Assembly: GCA_009801015.1 (NCBI GenBank)
Contig: VHZZ01001623.1
Location: 43,888 to 77,620, forward strand
DNA: 33,733 bases
Source of the DNA: Silene noctiflora
Taxonomy: Eukaryota > Streptophyta > Magnoliopsida > Caryophyllales > Caryophyllaceae
Direction of reading: 5' to 3'
In this document: piece by piece, positions 11,379 to 23,600 of the stretch
How the letters are laid out: every line of letters begins with the position of its first letter
Numbering within the stretch: position 1 is the stretch's first letter
Program-made: the position numbers and the translations under genes
Notes under the pieces: model-generated
Seen by the model: the letters and a program-made list of their open reading frames with translations, nothing else
Databases searched by the model: none
What the model was told of the DNA's origin: nothing

Positions 11379-14300
11379 CTAAGGTAAATATATAGGAAGT
11401 TCAATCTTGGGTTCTTGCAGTGCATTCATATCAGCTTTGACGATGCTTCCTGAGGTCGCTTCGAGATCATTCACCATCTTGACGAAGTAAGAATGCCTAA
11501 TAAACGAGAAATTCTTTAGTCTAAAGGCTATTTGAAGTCGATTCACTTGAATCATCATTTACAATCGTCAAATATGAGGTAAAATTATGGAAAGAAAAGG
11601 AGAAGAGGAAAATAAGCTCAATGCTTACCATCGACTGTCAGCAGTTAATTCCGGATGGAAAGCTGTTCCAAGCAAGTTTCCTTGCTTAACAGCTACTACC
11701 ACTTTGTCAATCGGTGCAAGATTTGCCTGAGAAATTCGGCAAATGCATGAGATATCGTCCGAGCCATCATTAATCAGAAATAGGACTATTTATCTTTATC
11801 ACGGCAAATACCAACAGAAATACCGAACATGCATGTAAAGAAAATGCACATACACTGTCTTAAAAAAGAGGATATTCGTGATTTTTGCAAGGAACGATAA
11901 ATAACGAGTACTTGGTGAGTCTACTCTGTTGCCCCCCCCCCCTCAAAAAAAAAAGTGAGTCTACTCTTAAACAGTTTAGTAATAAGTTTAGACCATGATT
12001 CAGATTCAGGTAATTGAAACAAAAGGCTGCGGGAAGTGGAACCAAAGAATGTTCCATTGCCGAGACGTGGAAATAATAAAAAATCTCGAAAATGCTAACC
12101 TCTTGGTTATATGCTGCCAAATTTGTATTGAACACTGAATTTGAAGGAACTGGAACTTCTGCAAGAACTTCAACTTCCGGTCCTACTTCAAGGATAGCTG
12201 GAGCACGAATAAAGACGCAACGGAAACTTCCGGGGCCACCTTCTTTATCTGCTAGTAGTGGCACAGGTATCTCTGCTTCAAAACTTTGAATCTACGGAGC
12301 AATAGATCATTAGTCCTTCAGATCCCAGAAGAGAGATATGTACAACTATCGACAGGTTAAAAAGAACACCCAAAAGGCCTACAAACAAATAGTATAAACT
12401 ATCTCATCGAGATGGTTACATGATTTTATAACATAATCACTCAATACTGTAACATAATCACTCTCGAGCTTAGTATATCACAAACGTACTAGGATAGACT
12501 AATAGAGTAAATGTTAGAGAACCAATATAACTAGCATGCTAGGAACGTGAGCTTAAGGATGTAAACAAGTTTAACATTGATACAGCAGATACTGATGACG
12601 CTACTACACCACCTTGTTCGAGAAACTAAATAAACATTAAAAAAAAACTACGATACCTGGCTACCAAAGAAATTCCTGTGAACGGTGCAGTCAAGGCCCC
12701 CAACAAGTTCCTGGCCACCAGCTTTCTGACCTGAAGGCCATAAGATACACCATCAGTCCTTGCACATAGTTCTCAATCCAAATTACAGTTAATGCTTGGG
12801 TTTAAGGTCTTTAGATGGTGCCCAAGTGGACTTGCAAGCTATATTACTCTGACCTCTGCAGTCCTAGGACCACTATGGTCGTGTCTGACACAACACTCAA
12901 GGATATGGGTATAGAATTACAGATTACCGACAATCGACATTTCTCCTAAAATAGTCACAAATGGTGGTCTGCATGAAAAAAATCAGTGATGAGATTGGTG
13001 TATGAAGCATATGCTGATATCTTAAACACTGAGTCACTATTAGTCAAACAATTGGATATGTACTCGTATCTAGCACTTGTAACCAAGTCTGAGCGACATA
13101 GCTTCAAAGCACCTCCATGAACTCACATCTAAGAGTTAATTGAAGCCAGAAATTGCCCAAGTGTCACCCTAATTCCTAATTTTAATATGAAAATTTTGTT
13201 AATGAAATGCTAACAAGAACAAACTAAAACATGTCATTACCGATAATTAAACAGGAAGCCAGCATCTATCATACGCAACGTTTTATAGTATACTAAACAA
13301 ATGTAAATGAGAAATTGAGAGGTGCATAAGCACAAAGGAAATGTACCAAAAGCTTTATTTGCCAAGAAAATCAGCCCTGCACATGTTCCCCAAACTGGCT
13401 TACCCATCTTAACGAACTCTCGCAAAGGAGGGAACTGTAAACATCAGGACCAATTCAATCTTTCGGACTTGAAAAACATTAAACAATTATCTAAAGAAAC
13501 CTGCTTTCCATTCACAACCAACAAAGCACTAAGCAATATGATTATACTACCTCTGCCTCAGAAAAAAATAGTCGTCTTTGCTTGGGTTCATCTATCACAA
13601 TACGTTCAAAGAATAAACACTACATATTTATGTTCATGATATACTTAAATCACTTAATATCAGTTCATAAGTTTTGGGTTTGATGTTATATTGCCAAACA
13701 GCAACATTGCCTCAGTGTCTTAAAAGCTCCCACCTTTGGTGAGGTAACAGGCTCAAATATATGCAAGTTTATACTTGGGCAATTAATGGATCTTACTACT
13801 GGTTATATATCAAATATACAACTGATGGAAGGAGATGAAATCCTTTATAACAGACTCGAGCTTCTTCTTTACAAAGTTACTGAGGTAGCTTTGTAGCTAA
13901 ACTCGATGACTTTACAAAGAAGCTCAACTCCTTTCACCACTGGTATATACCGCCAATGGTACGATCCACTTTTCCATACTTCCCGTTGCTCCCTAAAATG
14001 GTATTTAAAACTAAAAGCTCAAAACTTTTATACATTCATATGATAGATTATCGGAATATAGAACCCAATTCATAAAAGACCAACACACCATCTTCCCAAA
14101 TCTTCAAATACTCCACAACACACTGCTAATCCGAAAATATATCTCCCCAGATCAAATGATACAACTTTGCAATCCTCAAATAACAAAACCTCATAAAATC
14201 ATGCCCTAGTACAACAAAAACAACAGCGGCGCCTAAATCCCATAATGATTTGGGGTCGGAAGACAAGAATCATTCTTCAAAATCTTCAATAACAAAAAAA

Positions 14301-14901
14301 ACCCATCAGGCAGAACAACAATAACAATGCCTTAATCCCAAAATGATTAGGGCTCAGCTAACAAAAATCATCCTTTAAAATCGTCAGTAACAAAAACCCA
14401 TCAACACCACCACCACCACTACCACAACAACAACACCAACAGTGCCCTAATCCCAAAAATTACCAGGGATCGGCTAACAAGAATAGTCCTTTAAAACCGT
14501 CAAAGATTATGATATTATGCAAAAAGGGGAAATCCATATCATAAAAACAGGTAAAAATCACTACAAATATAATATAAGAAAGAGACCATATTATGGAATT
14601 CAGCAAGCTTAGCCATGGTGGTACTTTCACCACCTGGGATAATAAGTGCAGCAACATTTTCCAATTGTTCAGGCTTCCTTATTTCAACACCCTTTACTCC
14701 AATCCTCCTTAATGCTACATACAAGTAAAACACAACAAAATAAAACACAGTAAATTTCATTTATTTAGGTATTCGGAAAACTCCGTACCACCCGGTGACG
14801 CTATCTCGCATTCCTGGCTAGATTAATGAAAGAATGTATGTAAAATAACCTGCTATGTGTTCATTGTAAGATCCCTGGAAAGCAAGAACACCAATCGTCA
14901 T
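11379..14901 (-). CDS. PDX2: pyridoxal 5'-phosphate synthase glutaminase subunit PDX2 (complete, 7 exons)
   Basis: Exons in transcript order: 14901-14850, 14714-14587, 13434-13347, 12730-12657, 12291-12100, 11726-11629, 11496-11379. Total 750 nt, 249 aa, with consistent phases and GT/AG sites. This is a class I glutamine amidotransferase (SNO/PdxT family). It hydrolyses glutamine and channels the ammonia to the PDX1 synthase ring, which makes pyridoxal 5'-phosphate from ribose 5-phosphate and glyceraldehyde 3-phosphate. Visible motifs are N-terminal [13 protein letters not shown] (residues 3-15), the oxyanion-loop PGGEST (44-49), nucleophile Cys78 in GTCAGL, and catalytic His202 and Glu204 in FHPEL, so the triad is intact. 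No transit peptide is present, which agrees with a cytosolic enzyme. The gene converges on the beta-galactosidase gene (stop codons 356 bp apart) and diverges from HDS. Introns, especially 13435-14586, hold SINE-derived repeats. Confidence 0.96.
11520..11595 (-). repeat. SINE-tail fragment in PDX2 intron 6
   Basis: 'gaagtcgattcacttgaatc' followed by 'atcatttacaatcgtc' and 'atgaggtaaaat' closely matches the block at 29352-29412 in an ABCA intron. Both belong to the family whose better copies are triplicated at 14221-14506. Only part of the tail is retained. Confidence 0.4.
11915..11967. repeat. C11/A10 homopolymer insert flanked by a 13-bp direct repeat
   Basis: GTGAGTCTACTCT occurs at 11915-11927 and at 11955-11967. 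Between the copies are 27 bp dominated by C11 (11932-11942), TC and A10 (11945-11954). It lies in PDX2 intron 5. Homopolymer length may vary, or contain sequencing error. Confidence 0.6.
14221..14506 (-). repeat. three tandem SINE 3'-tail copies in PDX2 intron 2
   Basis: Three copies start at about 14221, 14313 and 14421. Each reads, on the plus strand, (CAA/CAC)n then 'gcctaaatcccataatgatttggggtcgg' or a variant, 'ctaacaagaatcatcctt' or a variant, then 'aaaaccgtc' or a variant. On the minus strand this is a plant SINE 3' end finishing in a (TTG)n-type tail. The copies differ enough to be old. The array sits inside the 1152-bp intron 13435-14586, in the orientation of the gene. Confidence 0.6.
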
Positions 14902-15084
14902 GTGGGATTTTGGTGTGGTAGACAAGGGTTTGTGTTTTGATATTTTGTTGTAAATGTTGTGTTGTCAAATGTGATGCCATAAAGTCATAAACCTCGTCCA
15001 TGTTCCAATACGGAAATTGACAAACATGTACTCCCGTATAATTTTTATCAATGTAAAATGAAAGATACTCATGGTGTAAAATGC

Positions 15085-15194
15085 GTCTCGACAAATGTGA
15101 AAAATGAAACGTAAAGAATATGTTGAGACGGAGGTAGTAGTCTCGACAAATGTGAAAAAGGAAACGTAAAGAATATGTTGAGACGGAGGGAGTA
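15085..15194 (-). repeat. tandem 55-bp duplication of a Stowaway-like MITE end
   Basis: Two adjacent 55-bp units (15085-15139 and 15140-15194) differ at only two positions. Each begins GTCTCGACAAATGTGAAAAA and ends GAGACGGAGGGAGTA (GAGACGGAGGTAGTA in the first). Read from the right, the end is TACTCCCTCCGTCTC, the classic Stowaway terminal motif including the TA of its target. Each unit is itself bounded by GTCTC...GAGAC. No matching left terminus is found, so this looks like a partial, duplicated end. It lies about 180 bp upstream of the PDX2 start codon. Confidence 0.7.
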
Positions 15195-15210
15195 TTTAAT
15201 ATATAAATTT

Positions 15211-15410
15211 AGGGGTGTTAATAAAATGGTATGAACCTCCCAACTACGAGACCACCCAAATTACCCCTTTCTTTACCAATTGGTCCGGTCCAAATCCGGT
15301 AAAAACCGAATCCAAAGGGGTCCGGTCCGGTCCATTTCATGTCCTTTCTTAACCAGTGAGGTGTGGAGTTGTTTGGTCCGGGGCGATTTTGGACCGGTAA
15401 ACACCCTTAT
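15211..15410. mobile_element. small inverted-repeat element rich in GGTCCGG
   Basis: The left end AGGGGTGTTAATA and the right end, AAGGGTGTTTACCGG when read inward, are imperfect inverted repeats. The interior has several 'ggtccggtcc' units. This resembles short non-autonomous elements common in eudicots. No clear target-site duplication was found, so class and exact ends are uncertain. Confidence 0.35.
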
Positions 15411-16470
15411 TCCCCTAATAAGATTATAGGAGTAATTGATACACGTGTATTGCAGACTTGCAATAGTATTTGTAGTAATAAAATTGTATTCGAGATTGTC
15501 TTTATGTTTAGAGAATTATTTTCATATGTTTAACCTTGTCTTTAATTTATCATATTTTCTATACCTGGTTGAAATAGAGGTGCGAATTACAGGAGGTTGT
15601 GAGTGGTCTTGAGTTAATACGTTCTTATATAGTTATAGTAAGTGTGGTTGGTGGAGTAAGAAGGGGTAGGGGTGGTAGTAGTGCTTTATGGACTTAAGTT
15701 ATTTCATTTATATTTTTTTTAATGTTTTTTTGTTATACAATACAATATAATAAGGGGGATAATGAGAAGGATAAAACGGTAAAAATTGTATGCATTGACT
15801 AGTGTGAAAATCAATACTTGTAAAAAATTTCGATCCAAAAAAATTGTAAATAATCTAACAGGGAAAGTGTGTCTGTGAAATTCAATTTAGTTAGGAACAA
15901 AATCACATTCTAAATACGTTTTTTGTTAAAATGATTTATATCCTCTTTTGTGAAATTCATTATGATCTCTTTCCTTAATTTTAAAGGATTGATAAAAAAA
16001 CAGATTGTTACAACTTAATCTCATTCTTTACTACATAAACACGATTATATTGGTGATACCGGCTTTAAAGTCTGAACATAATCAACACCATCTCAAAATA
16101 CAATACTTACACCAAGTAAACCAGATTATACTTCAAGTAAACCATACATGAATTACGCCAATCGCACTATAAAACCGTCTTATGCAAGACTAATCGAGAA
16201 AATTAATAACAAATTAAACTGAACTAACAAGTAGGCAGCTGCCTAAACATTAGCCAGATGTATGGACAAATGTGATCAGAGAAGATATAATCCTACAAAT
16301 ACCTCATTTTCAGTCTTCTTCCAATTTTGCACACACTTTCCTTTTCCATCAAATTAATTTCCTACAAATTTGAATTATATTATTCAAAGAACACATTTTT
16401 TACTTCATACCCACCACCAGTTTTTGTTCTTCCAGATCATTCTTCTGTCTTAATTACCTACTTAATCTCT

Positions 16471-17603
16471 GTAAGTTGCATTCTTTATTGACTAAGTGAT
16501 CTTAAGCTAAATTATTTTAATTTATTTTTACTTAATTTTGTGATTAGAGTGTGAAAGGTTGTTTCTTTTAACTGTTGTATGTCTGTTACTGTGTTTTTTG
16601 ATGATGGGTTTTGCTTGTTTATTGCATTCATAGTTGCTGTCAATCAGTCTGAACAATTTTCAGTGATTTTAGTCAATTGGGTTTATTGGGTTACAGTGGC
16701 GGAACCAGGATTTGTAGTTTGGGGGCGGGGAATTACTAATGAAATATTGTAAATAACAAATTCTTGGTTGAGACCGTCTTAAGTTAGATAGCACTCACAA
16801 TCGATTTAAATAAGGCAAAAATAAATGGGGGTTGTGAGAGATCTGAATTTAAGGTCTTGAGCATACCTAATGGGTAAAATTAGGAAAAAATTGAAAATTT
16901 TAACTAAAATATTGACTTTTTCATTGCTTAGGGGGTGAACGGGTCGACCGTCTCTGCTAGCCCTCATTGTTCTGTCACTGTTCGTATATCAGAAATTTGT
17001 TCGTTATAAACGAGGTTTTGGTCATGTAGATAAGAGTCATAAGATGACTAGGAATTAGATTGCTGTTATACAGTGAGGTAACTAGGATTTGTACTTGGGA
17101 TTTAAATAAAAATTTAGATTTTTCATTGCTTAGGAGGGTGACCTCCCCTACCAGCCCCTTCGTAGTTTCGCCTCTGTTGGTATACCAGGATTTATTTGTT
17201 ATAAGCGAGGTTTTGATCATGTGGATAAGACTGAGAGGACTTTTTAGTCAAATTGATTGACATGTTCAATTTTATATTACAGATTATTTGATACAGTTTA
17301 TGCCGAATATTGTGGCTGATTACTGACCAAAAATGAGAGAATAAAGAAAATGGTGTTTGTTATATGGTTGTGGATTTGTAATTATCAGCTAATGTTGGGT
17401 AGATATTTGTGGGTGTTCTAGGGATATGGAATTTCATGATCGCTTTTTGTGTTGCTATGAATGACTGATGAAATGGAATTAATCAGATACACGAGTCTAT
17501 GATTTTCTGAAGGGTTTTCGATCTGAAAATCCGACTTGATATTAGTCAATGTGCTTGAATTTTCACTTAACTGGCCCTTTTGTTTTTCTTATTTGGTGGA
17601 CAG
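16471..17603 (+). other. intron in the 5' untranslated region of HDS
   Basis: The donor is GTAAGT at 16471, following a pyrimidine-rich leader, and the acceptor is cag at 17601-17603 after a T-rich tract. It is followed by 43 nt of leader and the HDS ATG at 17647. There is no in-frame coding sequence upstream of that ATG that resembles HDS. The intron (1133 bp) contains repeat sequence (16694-17235). The structure is inferred from splice signals and needs transcript support. Confidence 0.5.
16921..17230. repeat. diverged ~100-bp direct duplication in the HDS 5' UTR intron
   Basis: 'tcattgcttagggggtga' (16921) recurs as 'tcattgcttaggagggtga' (17123). About 80 bp further, 'ttataaacgaggttttggtc' (17004) recurs as 'ttataagcgaggttttgatc' (17199). 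'cagtggcggaaccaggatttg' (16695) and 'cagtgaggtaactaggatttg' (17071) look like the left ends of two copies of one element, whose right ends are near 16979 and 17176. Two related short elements, or one segmental duplication, are present. Confidence 0.5.
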
Positions 17604-17646
17604 TGAGTTTTGAGTTCTGTCTAGTTTTAATAAATTGAAGTTAAAG

Positions 17647-20600
17647 ATGGCGACGTCCACAATTCAAGCCCCAATATGGCATGTGAGAAGCCAAAATCGT
17701 GAGTTGGGATTCGCCAAAAATGTAGATTTTGTGCAGATTTCAAATTTCAAAAAGGTTAATTCTAGAAAAACCAGGCTCTCAGTTATTAAGAATTCGAGCC
17801 CAGGTTCTGATATAGCTGAACTTCAACCTGCATCTGAAGGAAGTAGTCTGCTGGGTAATGTCCTGATATTTTCTATACGGAAAACATGATTAGATTGATT
17901 TTCGTAGTTATTGAAGTAGAATTTCTTCTAAATATTGCTGAAGTAGCAGTGTTTTTTTTTTTTTTGGCCCTTTTTTCTTCTTTAGTAATGATTGAATGTA
18001 TGGTACTCCATATTAAATTTGGGCCATCCGCAAGGTTTTGAAGGTTACCAATCCACAATCACATTTGTGATGTAACAACCGAGATACAACTGTTTCTGAA
18101 ATAAAATTTGAGACGAGATATAATGGTTAAATGTATTGGTAGTTGCATAACTTTCATGGTATCAGTCTATAACAATCTAACTTGTCATGCCAAGGATTGG
18201 CCTCCTGTGAGTTTTTTTCCTTCTTTTGAAGAAGAAAATGGTGACATACGATGTATGATTCTCACATGTCCTTCATGGAATGTACAATCTGCTTCCTATT
18301 CCGTGACAAATGCTAAATAGTGAGAGACTACTGTGTAAAAATTCTGTCTTGCCAGGCTTCATCTTTTCCCCTCCCATTCCCTCCTACTTCTGTATCCAAA
18401 CAACGCACAAAGATTTTTAGATGGATGCAATAAATTTGTTGTTCTTCAATCAACTTCAACTAACTAATTTGCCATATATTTCTACGCAGTGCCTCGGCAA
18501 AGATACTGTGAATCTCCACATAAAACTGTGAGGAGAAAAACATGCACAGTAATGGTGGGAAATGTGGCCATTGGGAGTGACCACCCTATCAGAATACAAA
18601 CAATGACAACAACTGATACAAAAGACGTTGCTGCAACAGTAGAACAGGTTTCAAATTGCGTTGCTCTTTCGTCTATGTTATGGATTAAAATTTCAACTAC
18701 TTTATTGAGATATGTCAATTTATGTGTCTCTGGTTAGTTGCTTATTTATATTTCATATTCTAATGAGTTCAATATTAAGAACATTTCAATCAGATACTAC
18801 AATCTTGATTGTTAAACTAAAAACCGTTGTGGTGCCTTCTGTTAAAAGAAATGTCAACTCATTTTCAAAAAAACATCCCAGGATATTCATTTGTTAGTTG
18901 TCTAAGGTGGTCTTTTTCCAACCTTATGTTGGCAGGTCATGAGAATCGCTGACAGTGGAGCAGACATTGTTCGAATAACAGTTCAGGGAAAGAGAGAGGC
19001 TGATGCTTGTTTTGATATTAAAAACACTCTTGTCCAGAAAAAGTAGGCTTCCCTAGTCTTAACTAGTTAACTGTTCAATTTAGGACCCACCCCTTATTTT
19101 CCTTCTTTTATTTTATATTTTAGGTTTATTACCGATTGCTATAAATTCTCCATTGCAGCTACAATATTCCTCTTGTAGCGGATATTCATTTTGCTCCTCC
19201 GATTGCTATGCGGGTTGCCGAATGCTTTGATAAAATCCGTGTCAATCCCGGGAACTTTGGTATATCTTCAGCTTGAGCTGTTTAATCTTAATAGTAATGT
19301 GTAAGTTCGTCTCTCTGGATTTAAGTATAATGCCTTTCTACAGCTGACCGAAGAGCCCAATTTGAGAAGCTTGAGTACACAGAGGACGACTATCAAAAGG
19401 AACTTGAGCATATTGAGAAGGTGAATCCTTTTCCTTTTTATACTAAATTTTAACTTGACAAGCATCCGCTGTGACATTGCAAGTTATTGTAAAGCCGTAA
19501 TATAATGTGTCAGGATCCTGTAGAGTTATTTACGGTCGTATAATACCTCGTAAAATGGACAATATTTTACTGATGTTTCTGCTATCTAATCTATGTTACC
19601 CCTTACCTTTCAGAAGTAATATTAGTGGCAGGCAAATTCGTGGTATTAAACTGTGGTATTTGTCATGATACATCAACTCCACGACCGTTACTGTGAGCAA
19701 TACGGTGATCAATACCACATTTTGTACCATGATTGCTAGACCTTAGACAGAGTTATGACGAATAATTTTTGAAGGATAGAGCAGAGAAAACAGCGTCAAA
19801 GGGGAAAATGAGAGCAACAGAAACAAGAGAAAGCTGGATAAAGAGAATTACAAATATGATAAAAGAAATGACGTGACAAGGGAATAGAAAAAGGAGAACA
19901 AAAGTAGGTGAATTTGAGTAAATAAAAAGCCAAATGAAATAAAACAAGAAAAATTCCAAAGAAACACCAAACTCACTTAAACATCCTTAAGGAGTCAAGG
20001 CTTTTCCCATGCTTGTCTTGTATTATCTAATCAAGCATGCTTTTATGATGGACTAGTGAAGTAAATTGGCCTGCTTCCTTTCTTTTTGCGATACCAGGTT
20101 TTTACTCCGTTGGTAGAAAAATGTAAGAAGTATGGCAGGGCAATGCGTATTGGGACAAACCATGGAAGTCTTTCGGATCGTATAATGAGCTATCACGGTG
20201 ACTCTCCTCGGGGCATGGTAAGTACTTTTTCCTGTGACTGTTCACACAGTTGAAAGATAGCTGCAATGCTGGTATAGTGGAAGCGTGGAACTATGTTTTT
20301 AGATTGAAGAAGAATTTTTTTTATTTAATTTCAAAAATCTTCTACCACCCATGAATGTGACAACAGGTTGAGTCTGCATTTGAGTTTGCGCGGATATGCC
20401 GGAAATTGGACTACCACAATTTTGTGTTTTCCATGAAAGCAAGCAATCCAGTTATCATGGTTGAAGCATATCGGTTACTTGTAGCAGAAATGTATCTCCA
20501 AGGATGGGATTATCCTTTGCACTTAGGTGTCACAGAAGCGGGTGAGGGTGAAGATGGGAGAATGAAATCAGCCATTGGCATAGGCACACTTCTTCAGGTA

Positions 20601-23600
20601 CCTGAGTGATTCTTTTTTTGTTTGCTGAAAAGCAAAGTTGTAAACAAAATTATTTCCTATTCATCTCGTTTAGTGTGCTTTCTTTTACATTTCCAATGAG
20701 ATCAAAGCACTCTCTTTTCCACTTTCAGTGAGGTCAAAGGCTCATTATTCTTTGATTTTGGACCATGATGGAGTAGAGCAAAATAGTTCACTGCACTCGC
20801 CATGGTTATTGTCGTGAAGTAACAATTTTAGATGCCTTTCAATTTGCATTTTTACTATGAGTCATCTGTTAGCCTAAAACTGCGTTCGTCTGACCGCTCC
20901 TTATTACTATTGAGGCACTGGAGTCATCAGGGGTAATGTGGTTGCCTTTATAGCTGTATTTTGTTTCTGTGCTGTTTTCAAGGTCATAGCTTTCAATAAT
21001 GATTTTACTCGCGATATGTGTATTCCATTTTCTTCTTGATCCTAGACAATTCTATACATTTATGAGAATACACCCATAAGAATTGTTACGATAACATCAT
21101 ATGGTGTACAGGATGGTCTTGGTGATACAATTAGGGTTTCTCTTACCGAAGCCCCAGAAGAAGAGATAGATCCCTGCAGAAGGCTGGCCAACCTTGGCAT
21201 GAGAGCATCTGAACTTCAGCAAGGAGTGGTATGATTTATTTAGACCGTCTTTTGGCTGATTTGACGTTAATATATCATTTTTACGGTCATCACAAATGTA
21301 CTTGTCACTTTCTGGATTCAGGCACCTTTTGAAGAAAAGCATAGGCATTATTTCGACTTCCAACGTAGAGCTGGTCAATTACCAACTCAAAAAGAGGTTT
21401 GTGTATGATAATAGTTTCTTTAAGCCTGTAAACATAGTGTTATATCTTGGTCCAGACACCATATCACGACCGAGTTATCAAGGTTTCAAACGTTACTACA
21501 ACTGCATTTTGAGGCAATGTCAGTCCCAATTATGCCGCAATGACCGAGATTAGGCTATGATGATCGGCTTCGGATCAAGTCTCAAGACGAGATTTAATAC
21601 CATGCTTTTAAGTTTGAAGGATCTTAATCTGAAAAATGTTCTTTTTTCATGAACAGGGAGAAGAAGTGGACTACAGAAATGTCCTTCATCGTGATGGTTC
21701 TGTTCTCATGAGTGTTTCGTTGGAACAATTAAAGGTGGAGTTCAGTTTACCTGTACATCTGCTTTCAAATGACCATTTATGTGTACATTTTCTGATTGTT
21801 AGATATTTTATGAAGCATGTCAATATCTCAAGTCTAATTTACTCATTTGCAATTATCGTACGGTTAGTATGAAGCCATACTTATCTCTTAACCTAGTTGA
21901 ACTCATTCTCTCTACTGCTAAAGAGTAAAAACATTGCTGTTCTCTAGTTCTATGCTTCATGATATGACTGAAATAGCTGAGCAGATTTTAGCTTTTCCAT
22001 AGTGATCACAGTACCCTATTGCTTTAGATGTGTCCACGTCGACAAATTCTATGAAAATAGTCAAAATTATTCTAATCCTTCTTTGGAATAAATTCCAGAC
22101 TCCCGAACTGCTATACAAGTCACTGGGAGCAAAACTAGTCGTTGGTATGCCCTTTAAGGTATGTCACTATATTGCTGTTCTAAATGAACTATTGGGTTTA
22201 GTCTACCGTATGATACTTAACTCCAGGATTTATTAAATGAGTCCTGACAATTTTCTAATTTAGGATCTAGCGACTGTGGATTCCATTGTGCTCAGAAAGC
22301 TTCCATCAGTAGATGACACGGATGCTGTAAGAAACGTCTAATTGAGTTTTTTCTCCCGACTTTTAACATGTTAAGTCGTTGCAAAACAAATTAATGAGCA
22401 TCGCTTATGCCTTATATAATCAGCGGCTGGCTCTAAAGAGGTTAATTGATATAAGTATGGGAATTATAACCCCTCTGTCAGAGCAACTCACAAAGCCTTT
22501 GCCTCATGCCATTGCTCTGGTAGATCTCAGGGAGTTATCAACTGGTGCCTACAAACTGTTGCCAGAAGGTGATCTTTGGTGCTGTTTTTTCCCGTGTTTA
22601 GTGAAAAAAAAAATATTTAGTCAGAGTTGGGTGTTCTGAGAGAGATCATATATATTTTCAGGAACGCGCTTGGCTGTCTCTGTGCGGGGTGATGAACCCT
22701 ATAGTGAACTGGACATCCTTAAAGGCATAGATGCCACCATGCTTCTTCATGAACTGCCTTTCTCTGAGGAGAAAATTAGCAGAGTTCACGCGGCACGAAG
22801 GTAAAGCTGATAGTTTGATGTTTTTGCTTTATTAAACTAGTAATTACAACTTGAAGCTTATATTATGGATGCTTTGATATTTCTGATCACGAGACGTTGA
22901 TACGTCTCTGTCTCTATAATCTTCCCGAGTATCCTCATACCATGTAAGCATGAGAGGACTGAAACATTTCATGAGGTTAAACCATGTTGGATGAAATGTT
23001 TCTGATGGTAACATAACCTGATTCGGACTCGACCCGAAGGTGATATTTCGTGACAAAATCCAAATGCAATGATATCCCGACCAGCCTTGACCAGACCTAA
23101 AACCAACACGAATGACCTGTTTGCCAACTTTACCTCTGGCACTGTCCCATTTAATTCTTATAATTTGAAAATGACACAATGTTATTGTCCCCGATTATAT
23201 TCATCCTCCTTATCTCCCACTCTCTCACCACTATCTGCGCTGCTTAGTGCCCCAACCCCAGCTCTCAGTCTCAATGCTCCCTCCTCCACCCATAGCTCAC
23301 ATGGGTACTTGTCCGTGCATCAGGCTCGGTCATTTTAAAAAAAAAATGCTATGTTTGGAGTTTGAAATGAAGTTATCTAAGTGTTATACTGTTATACACA
23401 CGTGCTAGTATCGAATGTTGATCATGGGTACACCAAATGATATGAAGTCTCGGAGTTACATACCACCTTTATGCTGTAGTGCTTTTAGGTTTCATGACAG
23501 CCATATTATAGAGTGAGCTATAAGATGTCAGCAGGCGATGTAGTTTGAAAGCCTTCTTAAAACCACTCCTCTCGTCTCCACTTTCTGATGGGTTAGCTTT

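Larger units (their letters stand above)
14902..16470. promoter_or_regulatory. divergent PDX2/HDS intergenic region including the HDS leader exon
   Basis: This stretch must contain the promoters of both genes. A TATAAAA at 16168-16174 is a candidate for HDS, but it adjoins a repeat-like 'aaaccgtcttatgcaagac'. The end of the HDS non-coding first exon is placed at 16470, just before a consensus donor GTAAGT. No clear TATA was found for PDX2. Two small repeat elements occupy 15085-15194 and 15211-15410. The rest is AT-rich with no open frame of interest. Confidence 0.45.

Noticed and set aside
11860..12264. 134-codon minus-strand open frame as an independent gene
   Set aside because: Its first part is PDX2 exon 5 (12100-12291); the rest reads through the donor into intron 5.
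23069..23338. 89-codon open frame in the large HDS intron
   Set aside because: Ser/Pro/Leu-rich low-complexity translation with no domain, flanked by HDS exons whose phases join perfectly without it.
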